64,000 nucleotides of DNA from NCBI RefSeq assembly GCF_010183535.1, contig NC_071331.1, forward strand, positions 16,306,001-16,370,000, given 5' to 3'. Origin of the DNA: Caenorhabditis remanei. Its lineage: Eukaryota > Nematoda > Chromadorea > Rhabditida > Rhabditidae. Below the pieces are notes generated by a model. That model made no database searches. It worked only from the letters and a program-made list of their open reading frames with translations, and was not told the origin of the DNA. Shown piece after piece: positions 9,519 through 24,700 of the stretch. Numbering within the stretch: position 1 is the first letter of the stretch; every line of letters starts with the position of its first letter. A program made the position numbers and the translations under genes.

Positions 9519-12294
9519 TCAGTAGCACATTTCTTCATTGTTTACAGTCCGAAGTTCCATTGATTTTATATTGAATATAGCTGGACCGAATTCAATAGAT
9601 TTATCATGAAGAAGGACAAGTGAGAATGAACGAGCACCAATATCCAGTGGGAACATCACCTGAAAAAGTGTTAAAATTGTGATATTTATAAACAAATACT
9701 ACCTGTTTATCTGATGAATCAAGTACTCGAGGTCCACTCAATTCGTGACATAAAGTAGGATCACTTGTGACATCTGGACATAAAAGAACACGCGAACCAA
9801 ACGTTGATTGAGAAAGAGTTATAGTTAAAATGGATGGATATGCAAGATCAAATGTCGGACTGAGAAGAACTGCACGAATTCCTCCTCCGTTTAACGTTAC
9901 ACTCGCTCCGTTCGCTGTCTTCAATACAGGAACATCTCCTGCTTTTTCAACAATTGTCTCATAATTACAAAATGTGTCTGAAAATAGAGAATTTGAATAG
10001 TTTTAGATTGTTTGAATTGATTAACCTTTGAAGTTGCAAATTAACTGATCGCATACAGTTTGTTCGGCTGTTTTCAACGGACAAAAATCTCCAGAAGTGG
10101 AAATTTTATTGATTAAAACTACAGCATCATCTCGCGAAGAAGCTTCGATTGAAACATAAAATGGAGTTGTCGATGAGACTCCAATTGAGATTTTTCCATT
10201 GGTTTGATTCCCGTCTACACATTGTTCGAGGGCGCATATTCTGACTTGAGCGTCTTCTGATCTGGAAATAATGCTATTTTTTATTACTCGAATACTTGAT
10301 TACCTCATATACTCAACATCGATTCTTCCATTATACGAGCACGGAACCATTCTAGATCTCAAATTGGATACTGTCGCATTTTGCATTAAGAAGACTGCAA
10401 CGTTTCCTTTGACTCCTTTTGGAATTGGAAACACATCAGAATCACGTGGCATCACTCCATATTTGACAACTCCATCGTAATTGACCCATTGACTACAGTA
10501 ATCCTTTGTGAAGTCGCAATTGAGGGATAAATCATATGGAACATAACGACCATTTCCAGGTTGGAGACCAAATATGTGTTGGATCTAGAATAAAGACAAG
10601 CATATTATACTAATTAGGTATTGGGAAAACGTACAATCGGTGGGCTGATAGTTGTGACAATTGGTGGAGCAGGTTCCGTACAAAGGAGTCCGAGAACTTT
10701 AAGTTCAGAAATAGCAAGTAGTCCAAATGTGCTCTCATCGAATGCAATTATTCCGACAGTGAATTTAAATGGTTGTGAATAGGAGTCAAGATCAATTGTA
10801 ATCGGTCCTGGGCTATCATTTGGTTCAAGATATGCACAACTCAATGCAACTCCATCTTCATCAACTGCACATATTTCAGCTTGTGTTCCAGTTTTCATCC
10901 AATATCTGTAATTAATTCGGAATCAGAACTTATCATTTAGAGAAAATTACTTTAGAGAAAGACTCGTTGTTCTTTGTGAACATGGAATAACTTGACTTGT
11001 AAGACTGGAATACGGTCGAGGAGAGAACGAATCAACAGCAAGAAATAGGAAAGAAGAGTTCGGATGCGATTGATTTGCAGTTATCTCAAAATTTTATAAA
11101 TTTTAATTTAAAATAAAAAGTTGTATCTCACTTCGAACATATCCACCCATCTGTCAATTGATCTACCAACTCTCCATTCACTTAATATAGATTTTGCCAT
11201 ATTTCCCCATCGACAAGACCTCAATGGCCTTTCACAACTGAGATCAGTCATTCGAACGAGTGGACTGTTATCATATGGAGGGATTCGAAGTGAAGAAAAT
11301 GATGATGGAAATGCTTAAAATTGATTGATTTCAATGAAAAAGAAAGTAAAATCCTTACGAGATTGCTGACAAATCTTTCCATGATATCTGATATGATCTA
11401 TAATTGCAAGACTTCCAACAGTGTTATCCTTCAGATCGAATGCTCGAATACCAATTCGAAATGGTTCTTTTATCGGAGGGATTTCCACTCGACATTCTTC
11501 ATTCGCTGCTCCCAAAAAATCACATTTCATCTTCGGTCTCATCAGTACTTGTAAATGTCTTCTTCGATTCATTGCACGCAGAATTATGACTTCAACTTGA
11601 GCATTATTATACAACCAAAAACTGTAATTCTCTTCTTTTGAACTATTAAACTACTTCTGTAATATATCTGACCTGAAAGTTAAATTAGCGAATCCCTTTT
11701 GACACGCAATCGGAGCACTGCTTATCACTGCTCCGTTCGCATTTTTTGTTGTGTTTCCAGCAATTATGAAGTGTTCTCCTTTCGGAATACTCGGATTTCC
11801 TGGTTGAATTTGGACTGGGAACGTTTTTTCATCGCTTTTCTGTAAGTTAAAATGTAGAACTGTGATTGCATCTATTTATTGTCGAATTGCCCCGGAATAC
11901 TGTACCTACAGTAATCTTATCGAAGAAACATAAAACTTTAAGAAAAAAAAATCTGCGAACCTTGAAATACCACCAATCACTTGTATCCAACAGGTTATCA
12001 GTTGGAGCATTTCTCCATAAACATTCTGTTTCAAAATCACAATTCAACTCATCAGGTGACTCAATATAAGTGGCAAAACCAACGGCTTCTGGAATAAATG
12101 AAAATGAATTGAAAGAAGGAAAATTAGTGTCTTCATTTGATACCTTCAACTGGAATTTCTCCATTGTTATCTGGTTTTATTCCGAGATATAAATCTAAAT
12201 ACCGTAACTCTTTCTGAAATTGCGGATGACATGCTTCAATAGTTGGTATAAATAAAAGTAGAATAGAGAATTTCCAGAAGGTTCTGGAAATCAT
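9519..12294 (-). CDS. mam-3: Secreted multi-MAM-domain protein
   Basis: Multi-exon minus-strand gene. The start at 12294 is followed by a signal peptide (ISRTFWKFSILLLFIPTIEA); an in-frame Met lies upstream at 12336. The next exon holds a clear MAM opening (LNCDFETECLWRN, then DWWYF). The fold then recurs: blocks near 11690-12050, 10960-11610, 10060-10900 and 9519-9960 each show the Cys-x-F-x-Cys and late RVLLCPD-type or IEIPP-type features of MAM repeats. The stop is at 9519-9521. No transmembrane segment is evident, so it is probably extracellular. MAM domains mediate protein adhesion. The order next to the NOL9 and p115 genes supports the mam-3 assignment, but not every exon boundary was verified. 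Confidence 0.75.
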
Positions 12295-12690
12295 TATGAG
12301 AAAATCAATTGAAATGACTATCAGTAGAGAGAACAATGGCAGACGGCAGGATGAATAGGGCGAGGAACGAAAAGCGAACCGGATTCAGTGATTGATATGA
12401 ATGCGTAGTGTGGACGGGTTCGTCTCTTGTCATCGGATTTACAACCTGGCATTTTAGATCAATCAATAATTTATTCGAATTACTATTACAAAAAAGAAAA
12501 CAACAAAGATTCGACTCGGTATCACAGAGTTATGGTTTGAACGAAATGAAGCGGGTATATTGAGAAACAAAACATATTATATGCGATAAATTTAAATATT
12601 TTACATGAAACCTATGATGTTAAAAGAAATATGGGAACTCTATATGTTTATGAAAGAATTACCCCCTTGAAACCCGATTTAAATATTTCT

Positions 12691-15600
12691 CTATTCGTCT
12701 TCATCATCTGTCACTGGCTGTCCAAGAGATTTGAGACGACGTCGATAAACTGACATTTTATTGTGTTGATCAGCAAGAAGCATCAAAAGTTCTTCTTGTT
12801 CTTGTTTTAGTTTTACTAACTCATCGTCAGATTTCTGAAATTAACGAATGTTTGAGTTGAAGCTGGTTTCTTAAATTTACCTGATCTCCGTTCTCTACCA
12901 CTCCGTTTGAAGGCGGTTGAGAATTCACTATAGCTATCTTTGAAGTCAGTTCTGATATCGAAGCATCTGCTTTAACGAGTCGTTCTCGGAGTTGCGCATT
13001 TTCTGCAGTGTAGTGCAAAATCTGAAAAAGACAAGGACATGATTCAATAACATATTTGTAAGTATTTACCGTTTGAGACTGTTGTTCAAATGCTTGATAA
13101 CCGTATCCAAGTTGTTGCTCTAATTCGGCTACTTGTTGCTGCAACTGAGTAACTCCAACTTCAGCAGCATTCGGAACTTGAGCGAGTTGATAGTTTTGCC
13201 ACTGTTGTGCCCATTGTTTATATCTTTCTGCTTCTGCGTACCATTGTTGAGTTAATCTTTGTGCTTCAGCTAACTGACTGTTCAACACTTCAGTTTGTGT
13301 TTTGAAACTGGTCGATTCTTCTAGTTTAATTCGTAGTTGCTCCAATTCTCTCTCGGTCTCTTTATTCTGAGCTTCAGATGTCAATTTCTCAATTTCTGTA
13401 CTCATCTTCTTATTTTCTTGTTTCAATTGTGCAATATCTCCATCCTGCCGTTTTATGAGTTCTTTGAACGATTGAATTATACTGTCATTGCTGGATCCGT
13501 TAAATTCTCCATTCGGTTTCAACTGCTTAGCCAATGTTCCTTCAAGTGATTTGAACAGTTTCACAAAATTGAAATCAAGGAAAAGGTTGTTCTTATTATT
13601 TTCTGATGGTTGTTGTTTTTGTGCGGCTCTTACAAATTGTTCAGTTCGTGATAATCCTTCCAATGCCGAAAGAACAACTTCTTTTCCAACTCTTCTTGAA
13701 ATCAGAGTTTCTATTGAAGTTCTGACATCTTTCTCTTGAATATTCTTGAGACATGAAAGCAGAACAAAAGCCATCAAACCACGAAGAGCCTGTTGTTCAC
13801 TTTCTGATCCTTCTCCACATTCGTCCACTGAAAACTGAAAACTATTATGAAAAGATGTAACAAAAATTACCGATGTTGGTTGTTAAATAGAGAAGATTGT
13901 CCTCTTTCGCCATAAAAGCAGAAACAGCCATTGGGCAATTTTGAAGCCAAACTCCCAAAAGCATTAGTAAACCAGCTCTTGTTTGTGGTCGACGATTTCC
14001 AGCAGAAATCAAGAGTTGTGAAACATGATCCAGTAAACTCAATTCTGGCTGTTGATCAGCAACGACAGTGAGTTTGACACGAAGCAGTTGCTCACTGAAA
14101 AAACGGTTCAATTTTTAAATCAGTTTGAAAACATTTACCATAAGTGATCAACATCATAAAGACAGTGCATGAGAGTTACACATCCAAACCATGCTTGAAC
14201 AGATTCCGCCGAAGATATGGCCTGCATAATTAGTGCTCCAGTGGTTAGAGTATTTTGGTTTTGTGAATTCGGTAAAAGTGTTTCGATTATTCGAGTTTTT
14301 CCGAATTCGTTATCGAACAAGTAAGACAAGAAGCAGTAGAATACGGCGCACCGCAGTTTGTACGTTTGCTTTTCAGCTGTCATAGATATAAGAAGAACAA
14401 CAAGTGATGATCTCGGTGCATCTTCTCCATTGTCCAGAACAGTACTAGCGAAAAGTTCTTGGTTTGTGTAGTTACCACGGATTGCCTCTGCCACGACAAT
14501 GATTGATTCAGTGAGAATCTGAAATCAGATACAAATTAAATATGAATTTATTTCCAACCCTTACCTCAACAGAGGCGCCAATTTCTGATAAAAGGACACG
14601 GATGAGTTCTTCAAGGATTTCTGTAAATAACACTTTTGTTAATAATTTCTTGCTATATTTCGTACTAGTTTGATTCAAAACTTTTTGAGCAGCATGTGTG
14701 TTTTGACTGTTGTTATCAGGACTGACAAGAGTACGGATTATTTGAAGAAGGAATATAACATTAGCAGTCCGTTGCTTTGGCCATTCTGCACTATCTACAT
14801 CAACTTCTTCAGTTTCTTCATGTCCGTACAAAAATGTGTGCAAAATACCACCGAGCCGAGCTACTAACCTGTAAAGTATTTAAGGAATGTGAAAACTCGA
14901 TAAACAAAGAACACTCACTGATTTTCTCTGAAGAGTTGTTGGTTCATGGAGTTTTTGCGGAGCAAGTTTAGCATTACAAACAAGCAATCCTCGATTACAA
15001 TACCTGTAAAAATAGAAAGTTTCGGTTTCCATGTGAGCATAAACTAACTATCAAGAGGCTCTGTTTCGATGATGTTAAGAAGATCATTGAATATATTATC
15101 GTAAGCAAGCAATTGTTGTATTTGTGAGTTTGCCCTACTCAATTCACAAATCATCAGAATAGCTTCGTTTCTGATCACTTCACGATTGTCATGAATAATA
15201 TCTACCAGTTTGGAAAGTCCAGCTGGTTGTTGAAGAATGGCATTTTGTACTTCTGTACCTCGGTGGCGTAGTAAATTGGAAAGTAGTTGAACTGAAGTTC
15301 TGAAAAAATGATTTAATTATTATAAATTCAAAAAATTTCGAACCTCCTAACTCCAAAATCAAATTGATCAACCGCAGCCAAAACAGAAGCGATGAATCCT
15401 TTTCTTTTGATCATCATTTCCGCTAAACGTTCTCCTAATTCATCAGATTCAGAGGAGTCATCATCTGCTGATAAGACTGTAGCTAGTGTATCGAGAACAA
15501 GAGTCATAGTTTCCGAATTCAATCGATCTGTTTCGAGTACATCAATGTAGGCATTCATACCCATCGTTCCAACAGCTAGACGGTATTGCTTAAAAGTTGA

Positions 15601-15792
15601 AAATTATATTCAGGGCAATAACAATAATGAAGTTACCTTTGCAACACCTTTCAGAGCTCTGAGCGCATCTCTACGATCTTCTGGAGCACTGCATGTCTCC
15701 ACTCGTTCTACAAGCGTCTCTACAAACTCAGCTCCATTGTCTTCGTCGTCATCTGGTTGTCCACCGCCGAAAAAGTTCCGAAACAGCGACAT
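12691..15792 (-). CDS. uso-1: General vesicular transport factor p115/USO1
   Basis: Golgi tethering factor that links COPI/COPII vesicles to cis-Golgi membranes with Rab1 and GM130. The N-terminus [11 protein letters not shown], then an acidic stretch and an armadillo-like head ([10 protein letters not shown]), match the family. The head continues over many exons to about 13840. A Gln-rich coiled-coil tail follows (about 12830-13620). It ends in the acidic C-terminus (QPVTDDEDE), the expected GM130/giantin-binding tail. Stop at 12691-12693. The ATG at 15790-15792 follows directly on a TTTTTCAG acceptor. That site could be a trans-splice site, or the junction to upstream coding exons (see 15971-16412). 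Confidence 0.88.
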
Positions 15793-15970
15793 CTGAAAAA
15801 TGAACACGTGGAGTGGAGAACAGAGGAAGAGTAGCGTTTCTTCGTAAGCAGTATGAAAATCGATACTGTGTTCATGTTGAATATATTCTTTTTTCTAAAT
15901 TTTTATTTAAATTTAAATCTAAAATTTTTAGCGGAAAGAAGAAAGAAGAAAGGGAAAAATAAGATGAAAC

Positions 15971-16412
15971 CTGTCGTGGAATTTGTGGATGAGTTCTCAG
16001 TGGAGCGCGCTTGTTCCGACGTTTTGCCTGTTGGATGTTTCTTTTTTTGGCATGAAGACGGCCACGAACATGATTCTGAAAATTATGTAGAAGTGTTACT
16101 AAGTTCATACACAAGAACTGAAATCGAGTTTGGCAGTCCTAAGACTGTATAAATCAAGAGTTGATCATGTAAATAATATCAGTCCAGTTTAATCACAAAC
16201 AAGTAAATTTATAGATCTCAGATTACAGACAAAACCAAACTATCTGTCAGATAAATCAGATAAAGTGTGAAGATTTAGTAATCATTAGCTGAAACTATAA
16301 ATAGAATTACCTGTGGTAGATTGAAGAACGCATTGGATATAGTTGTATCACTGGAAAATGATCTGACTGATAGAGTGGATCCTGTGAATGAAGACGTCGA
16401 ATAAGCGAACAT
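15971..16412 (-). CDS. uso-1: Possible upstream coding exons of uso-1
   Basis: Two open stretches lie upstream. Exon A (16311-16412, start MFAYSTSSFTG) ends CAG|GTAATT in phase 0. Exon B (15971-16075, 105 nt, begins NHVRGRLHAKK and is strongly basic) is bounded by TTTTCAG and CAG|GTTTCA, also phase 0. Both would join in frame to the uso-1 ATG, which itself follows an acceptor. An N-terminally extended isoform is possible. The exons could equally be chance or part of an unknown short gene, since the encoded stretch is not a known p115 feature. A longer start for exon A exists at 16547. Confidence 0.35.
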
Positions 16413-16998
16413 TTCGAAATTGATGGAAAGTTTACTCGATTGCTCAGTGAGTGGAAAAGTGTAATGTATGAGAGAAGAGAAGAAGACAAGAAGAGTTGGC
16501 TGATCGGAGAGAAAAGAGAAATTGAGGGAGAAGAGGAACGATGACAAGTAGCACTAACACTCCATCTGCATACTGTCCGAAATGTTTTGATTATGGGAGA
16601 AGTTGGAAGATATAATGATTTATGCTATGTTGAGACGTGCCCATAGATGAATAGAGGAATGTTCAGAACGTGGGAAGTTTCTCTTTTGGAAATATCAGAG
16701 GGTACTGTATGAATGACATGGAAGAGTAATACTTATGAAAGAGTACTCTGCTGAAAAATTAAAATGCTGATGGAACAAACTATTTTTCCAGAAGAATAAA
16801 CAATATCCACGGAATCTGTAAAATTAGATAGCTGGGAATCCAAAAATATTTGTGTTGCTCTTTTTAATTTAAACAATAATCTCATCACTCAGATTCAGTA
16901 CTTTCCTTCTTTTCCATCTCTACCCTGATCCTATTCATATTCCTGATCCATCCGATTCTTTCCTTCTTTTTCTATGTCTTACTGTATTCGTCAACTGC
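16413..16998. other. Divergent intergenic region between uso-1 and fezf-1
   Basis: AT-rich sequence of about 590 bp that must hold the upstream regulatory DNA of fezf-1 and perhaps of a long uso-1 isoform. I see no RNA gene, repeat pair or convincing motif in it. Confidence 0.4.
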
Positions 16999-18293
<1,295 letters not shown>

Positions 18294-18708
18294 ACTTTTC
18301 TATAAGTGTTTCTTTGATCTATCCGACATGGTACTTCCCAAAAAAAACAGAAATACCGAGACAAGGCTATATGAAACTTAGCGCGTCTTTCTTTTTATTA
18401 GTTTCATGTTCACGCACCAATGAGTATGGAAAAAGTACTGTATCGGGGAGGGAGAGCAGTGCTTACAAATGACATTAGCCACGGGGCATTGAACACCAAA
18501 AAGTGACAAAGGTTGGTGTTCCGTTCGCGCGCTGCTAGTCACAGTTCTTTTCATATATCAACTTTTATGTCATAAACCGTAACAGAAAAAAATGTGGGTG
18601 AAATGAATGAAATCTATATACAGACGGAAAATTATGCAAGCATAAGCATCTTATGCTCGATATATATCACATTATTTACAACGTAAACGTGGTTCTTCTT
18701 GAATGTTG
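18294..18708. other. Convergent 3' intergenic region
   Basis: Lies between the 3' ends of fezf-1 (+) and the TBC gene (-). A short hairpin-capable stretch, AACACCAAAAAGTGACAAAG followed by GTTGGTGTT, occurs near 18489-18520. Nothing else is recognisable. Confidence 0.4.
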
Positions 18709-21700
18709 TTAATTGATAGAACCTTGCGAAAACCTCGTTTTGTAGTACCTGGAAAAAATAAATGAACTATAGAAAAATGCGAAAAAGAATTACTTTTTGA
18801 TGAGTGCATCCAATGAGTACTTTCTTTCAAAGAAATCCGAAAGAGTTGATTCAGCCATGATTGAGGCCAATATCTGTTCAAGATTCACTCTCCATTCATC
18901 ATCCGCCATGCTGAAACTACTTAAAATTTGAGTTTCTTTTCCAGAATAGTAAAACCAACCATGTTTGCATATCTCCTATTCTCTTTCTTTGAACTTCAAT
19001 TGGATCAATCTTTCTATCTTCCTCAAATTCGTCAGTATTATTTTCCTCTTCAGGTCCTTTCAATGTTTCATCTAAATCCTGCATTGCATCTGCAATCTGG
19101 GCTTCCAACTTCGCTTGTAATTCTCGATGTGTTTCTCCGAGTTGAAGAAGAAGTGTACCAGTGACTGCTAATGAATGAAATACTGATTGTTCTGTTTCTT
19201 TTCCACTGAGCATATCATAAAATGTCTTCCATAATTGAATGAACTGAATTTGACTCATAGCTGGAAGCATTTTCATTTCTAATTTTGTAGATGTGCAGTC
19301 TGGCGAAGAGAGTGTTTTTGTTCTCAGTTGTTTCATCTTTTCAATTGATTCATCGACCACCGAATAGGATTCTGAAAAGAAAAACATGTGTATTAAACTG
19401 ATAGATTAGCTAGTTGCAGTAAGTTCTAACCCTCACTAGCGACATCAGCTACTTGAATTCGATCCGTACCAGTTTCAGATGGGCATGATCCGATTGATTT
19501 GGCAGCTATCATATCAATAAGTGATTCGGCATCAGAAGCACGTTCTTCTACATTACCAGAGATCATAACGGCACTAGAAGTACTGCATCTGGTCTGAAAA
19601 TCGTTTGTTATAAGTTCAGCTCAGCAAGTAAACTGTCTCGAATGAGAAATAACGAAATAATACAATTAAAGATGCTCTCACCCGATATGAATCAGCAAGT
19701 TCCTGATCAGATGATTGTCGTGGAATGTCCACCGAATATGATCTTTTCTCTTGGAACGGGCAGGCAGTCTTTTTCGGTGTACCAAGAAGATCGGTAGCTT
19801 CCATTGCAAGTTCTGGTTCTCCGTCATTTCGATCCGGCGAGCTCTCTTCACTAGCATCCAGTCCATCCAAATCAGACATATTGAAAGCAGGAGGCAAGTG
19901 ACATTTATAGAAGAGTGCAAGTTTTTCTGTTGCTTCTCCTCGAAGAAGAATTGAAAGATTTATGGCCAGGTCACGGAAAGTAAGCAGTCCATTGTCGGAA
20001 ATATCGAGAAGACGAAAAACTCGAATGATAAAAATGTTGGTCACGGGCCAAGGTAGCAGACGTGGGAATACTTCCGAAAATAGATCATAGTCCAATCTTA
20101 AAAATATACTTCTTAAAACAATTTCGTTCAGATATGAGCTCTCTCCCACCTATACTGGGACTGTGCACATGGATCAGGTCGAGGTCTCTCTGTCACCGCA
20201 GCCATTTTTCCCCTTGCTGATACTCCAAGTCTGTGTCTCCATGATAATAGATGTTCCTCCTGCAATAAGTGACGTTTATAGGATGAAAGTTCACGAGATC
20301 GGAGATAACGCATACACCTATTGTTCTAACTAAACCTGCGCGAATAAGCTTCACTTTTCCATTTCATTCATATCATTCCGTTTCACCGAACCGAGTTTCT
20401 TACCTTTTTCTAATTGACATATGCTAGCGGAAACTAATGGATGTGTTCAGACTACATAAATATGTTATCTTTTATTAAATCCACTGTTTCGTTTGAGAAT
20501 TGTGACGTAAAATATTCAGGAATGTATATATTTCCCTCATAATTTGCCTCTAACTTTTTTTCTTTTCCTTCTTTGATCATTTACCGTTTCCGACATCTTT
20601 TTTATTCCTATATGTACGTCTATTTATACATCCTCTAAATGCCCCAATTTCTTCATCAAAATTCCTTCTTAGAAAAGTACATCTGCTTATCAACGCTATC
20701 AAAAAACTTGTGTCACACCGGACCGGCTATTGCTGTCTCGTCTCTCCACACTTTCACTACGTGTGACCCGTATTTTGGTGGCCAACAATGCATTCATTTA
20801 TTCACTCTGTTCTCATCATGATGTTCCTCAACTCATTTGTTCTATTCGTTGCTGCATGCATGAAGACGATTCCTGCTGAAGCTGTTGGTATTGCTGGCCA
20901 ACTTGATAACGCTCCTCTGCGAAGAATGCCAGTTCTCAATACTCAAAATGATTATTCTGCTCATATTCAACAATTTCGACAAGCAAAAACCTTTCCCTCT
21001 CCATCACCCACTGAACCTATTCCTTCTGCCTCTTCAGTGGCCCCAGCTTCTTCAGACAGCGACGATTTCTCAGTTTCTGATAAATCAATTGAAACTTTGA
21101 GAACCTCCAATAGAGAGTCTTTGAAGAAGAAGAATGCAAGGACATTTGCTGTTAAAACAGACACGAGAAGTGAAAATTCGGGAAATCAGCAGGAGGTTAA
21201 TCATCCAGAACCGGCCGTATCTCATCGAGATGATAACAACAATGTACACGATGACCGTGATTTGTTCGAAGCACTTCAAGTTGAAAAGCCAGGTTAAATT
21301 TCTTATTTTGAACAAAACTTTGAAAAATATTTCAGACATTTGCGGCTCTTGTCCACCAATTTGGATGAAGAACACAGCCGAAATGAAAGAAATTTGTTCA
21401 AATCATGAATCTGTTTCCTCATTTTTCTCGATGACACTTGACAAGAGAGATGCTCAAAATGTCGTTGATACCAGTGACTTGAAAGAATGTACAAGAACAA
21501 TCACTTGCACAGAACCACATATGCTTGTCAAGTAAGTATTCCATAAATCGTACAGTACATGTATTGGAATTTCAGATGGCACGAATCGGAGCTATGTGAT
21601 GTACATGCTCCATATACAGGATCTCTCGTGACTGATACATCCAATACATTCATTTACAAATGCAATGGAACTCAATGGACATTACACGGATTCCCACTTT

Positions 21701-24700
21701 CAAGTGTTGTCTGTGCAGTCAGTTCTAATTGATTCGCGTCAAATTCAATTCCTTATTCTCATAAATTCTCTGTGCTAACTTCGGGTATTTTCATATGTTT
21801 CTCATAATTAATAAATTTCTTTCACTTACCTTCACTACGTTGTATAATGCTTCTAACTCTTCATTACTGAACTTGCAATCTTTCCCAATACTTTTGATGA
21901 TACTTCTCATTTGGTTATCTTCCAAATTCTGCACAACTTTGAGACGATTCTTTAAACGAAGTGATTCAATATTTTCGTTTGTGAAACAGTATCCGAAGTT
22001 TTGATAGGAATTTGCCAAAAGATCTCCAATTGGGATCTAAAATATTTGCTTGAAGTTATAAGTAATAGCTAGAACTTATGATACCTTTGGAAAAGTTCTG
22101 ATGGTATCTGAATCCATGAAGCTTATCATTGTCGATGCAGCTTCTTCTAAATCCGAGAGAATAGTTGTCCCCAAAGTGACAGCCGAAGATTTCCGTTCGA
22201 CCACGTTATCTCCCTCGTAAATACTTTCTGTATACTTTGCTAAGCTCATCAGAATTTCTCCATCATCTCGAGATTCGCAGATTAGTTTCTCATTCTCTTT
22301 CAACATTTCGAGAGCCACTTGAAACATAAGCTGAAAACAATTAGATTGATTATTTTTGCATCTTGAAGGAAAATGATACTCTTGCTCCTTCGAAAAAGAA
22401 TAGGTCCAGAATTCGTACTGCAGCATCAAATTTGATAGCGGAAAGAAACACGGTGAGGAACCAAGAAAGAGCAACCATATCATCAAGTCCAAGACGAGTG
22501 AGCTGTGCTCCGACAGATGGTAAGAGACGTTCAACGAGTTCCGAGAACACTCCCTGGTCTACCAAAGCTCCCACGACTTTTGTATTGTAGTAATCAGGAA
22601 GAAGACGTTCACAAACTGCCACAAGAAGCCAGAACGCCTCCTCTTCTTTTGTGAACAGAAGTAGTACAGAGCCAACAATATTCATAGCTTGACAATATCC
22701 AATATTAGGATTTCTGAATGCATAAGCAGTCAAAATTCGCCTGAGCGCATCAATTCCAGGTCCTTGTTGAAATGCGGGATGTTCGGGAAGACTTCTATGC
22801 AGATCTCTTTCAATTTCTTCCAAAGCAACACTATAAACTCCTTGATTCTTATGCAATAGCTCTCGGTAATATCCAGGATTCAGAGACATTTCAGCAGCCG
22901 CTCCAGAACACACCATCCAAATTTGACCTCTCAGTTGTAGCGGCACACCTTCCAGTAGGAGACGGTGCAGTTCGACAGTTCGGTACATGCATATTCCACT
23001 ACCGTACTCTTGCAGATATTTATTCCATTTTTCTTTACACTTCTCTGAAGCATCCGCTCCGAAAGGATACTTCTCAATTAGAGGATAATCCCAAGTGAGG
23101 TTGTCAAATGATGAACTTGAAGATGAAGTTGACTGAAGAAAAAATATTAAAATTATTGGAACAAAGTCTGAAAATTCATGAGGCTACTCACACTTCTTCC
23201 TTTTTCAGTATCATTCTTTGCTTTTTCCATGGTCCTTTCAATTTTTCCACGTTCTATGTATACAGTAATCTTCGAAAGAACACGATCCCGGTCGGGAACA
23301 GCAGAAAAGATGACTGTAGATCCATTTTTGAGACATAGAAGAATTCCTTGTGTTGTTTGGCTAGAGGATACTGGAGAGCACTCTTCGACCGAAGTCACTT
23401 CTATCAGTGGTACCACAACTGACACTAATCTCTCCGTCTGAAACATAAATAAGTTCTTTTAGTACACAATAAATGGCAAACTTACCCTACTGGCAAAACA
23501 AACAAAATTCGTCGAAACGAACATTTTTCCAGGAACATGACGTCGATCATATGGAGTAAACAGTCTACAGTTCGTGTCTCCATCAAGTTTCTCCATCAAT
23601 GGCAGATTGAATTGACATCTGAAAACTTGTTAAACTTTCATTAAATGTTTTCAGAGCTCCCATATTCCTTCCTGACATTTCCAATACAGTCACATGCCAT
23701 TCCTCAACTTTTTTTCTTTCAACCTCCCACATAAACAAGAAAGAAAACACTACGTCTCTTCCAACCTTGAATAGGTTTTGTAGTCGTCTTTCTTTTCAAC
23801 ATCTTGAGTACTTTTCCACTCACATTTTGATATCATGCCGAGTATTCATGCAAATCTGATCTAATCTATACACGTTCGTCGACAATTTAAGGTCATCTTC
23901 CTCTCATTCCTATCTCATCATTTATTACACATTCAATCCCGACGGGGGCCATGTTTCCTGCGGCATCGGATCCATTCACTGTCTCATTTCTCTTTCAATC
24001 TCACACTATTTCACTCCAGTTAGCACTTCATCTAAACTTCTCCCTCGACTCATCAAAATCATCTGGCATCAGTCATGGGCCTCTGGGCACTCATTTTAAT
24101 TGTTTCATTCTTATTTCTCCCAAAAATCAATATACTGAAGTGACAATTTATCTATTTTCTCGATCTGAAGTTAACAGGAAACGACGCACTTTCCTTCCTT
24201 GCCATACAACTATTTACGGATTACACTTTTACTTGTTTTTTTCCTTCAGATGAACCCTCAGAAGTCTTCGTCATTCGAAGACTTTGCTGGCCAAGTTGTC
24301 ATTTATACTGAAATAGGAAATGCAAAATGTGCAAAGGGAAGAGATCTTCTACATCGAGAATGTATTCCGTATACAGACGTTTCACTCGATTCATTCCCTC
24401 AGGTGGGCAAAGATGACAAAGCAATGAACATGTCAATAGAACACAACACTCAATTGTTTAAAATCATACGAAAAATGCTATGACTCTATTCATTTCAGCA
24501 CACACAAGAAATATTCGACAGAACAGGCACCGACGTCTTGCCACAAATATTCTTCAACAATATTTATATCGGACACGAGACCGATCTCGAACGAGTGGTA
24601 ATGCGATAGTCGAGAAGAGCGCAACTACAGTAACCCAATTTCAGATTTTCGAGAAAAACAAGTGGGAGAGCCTTATTGAGCACGTCCGTCGAGAGAAGTG

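Noticed and set aside
15853..16152. Plus-strand open frame of 99 codons opposite the putative uso-1 upstream exons
   Set aside because: No domain and no splice or start context. The minus strand of the same stretch has paired splice sites in phase with uso-1, so this is probably a shadow.
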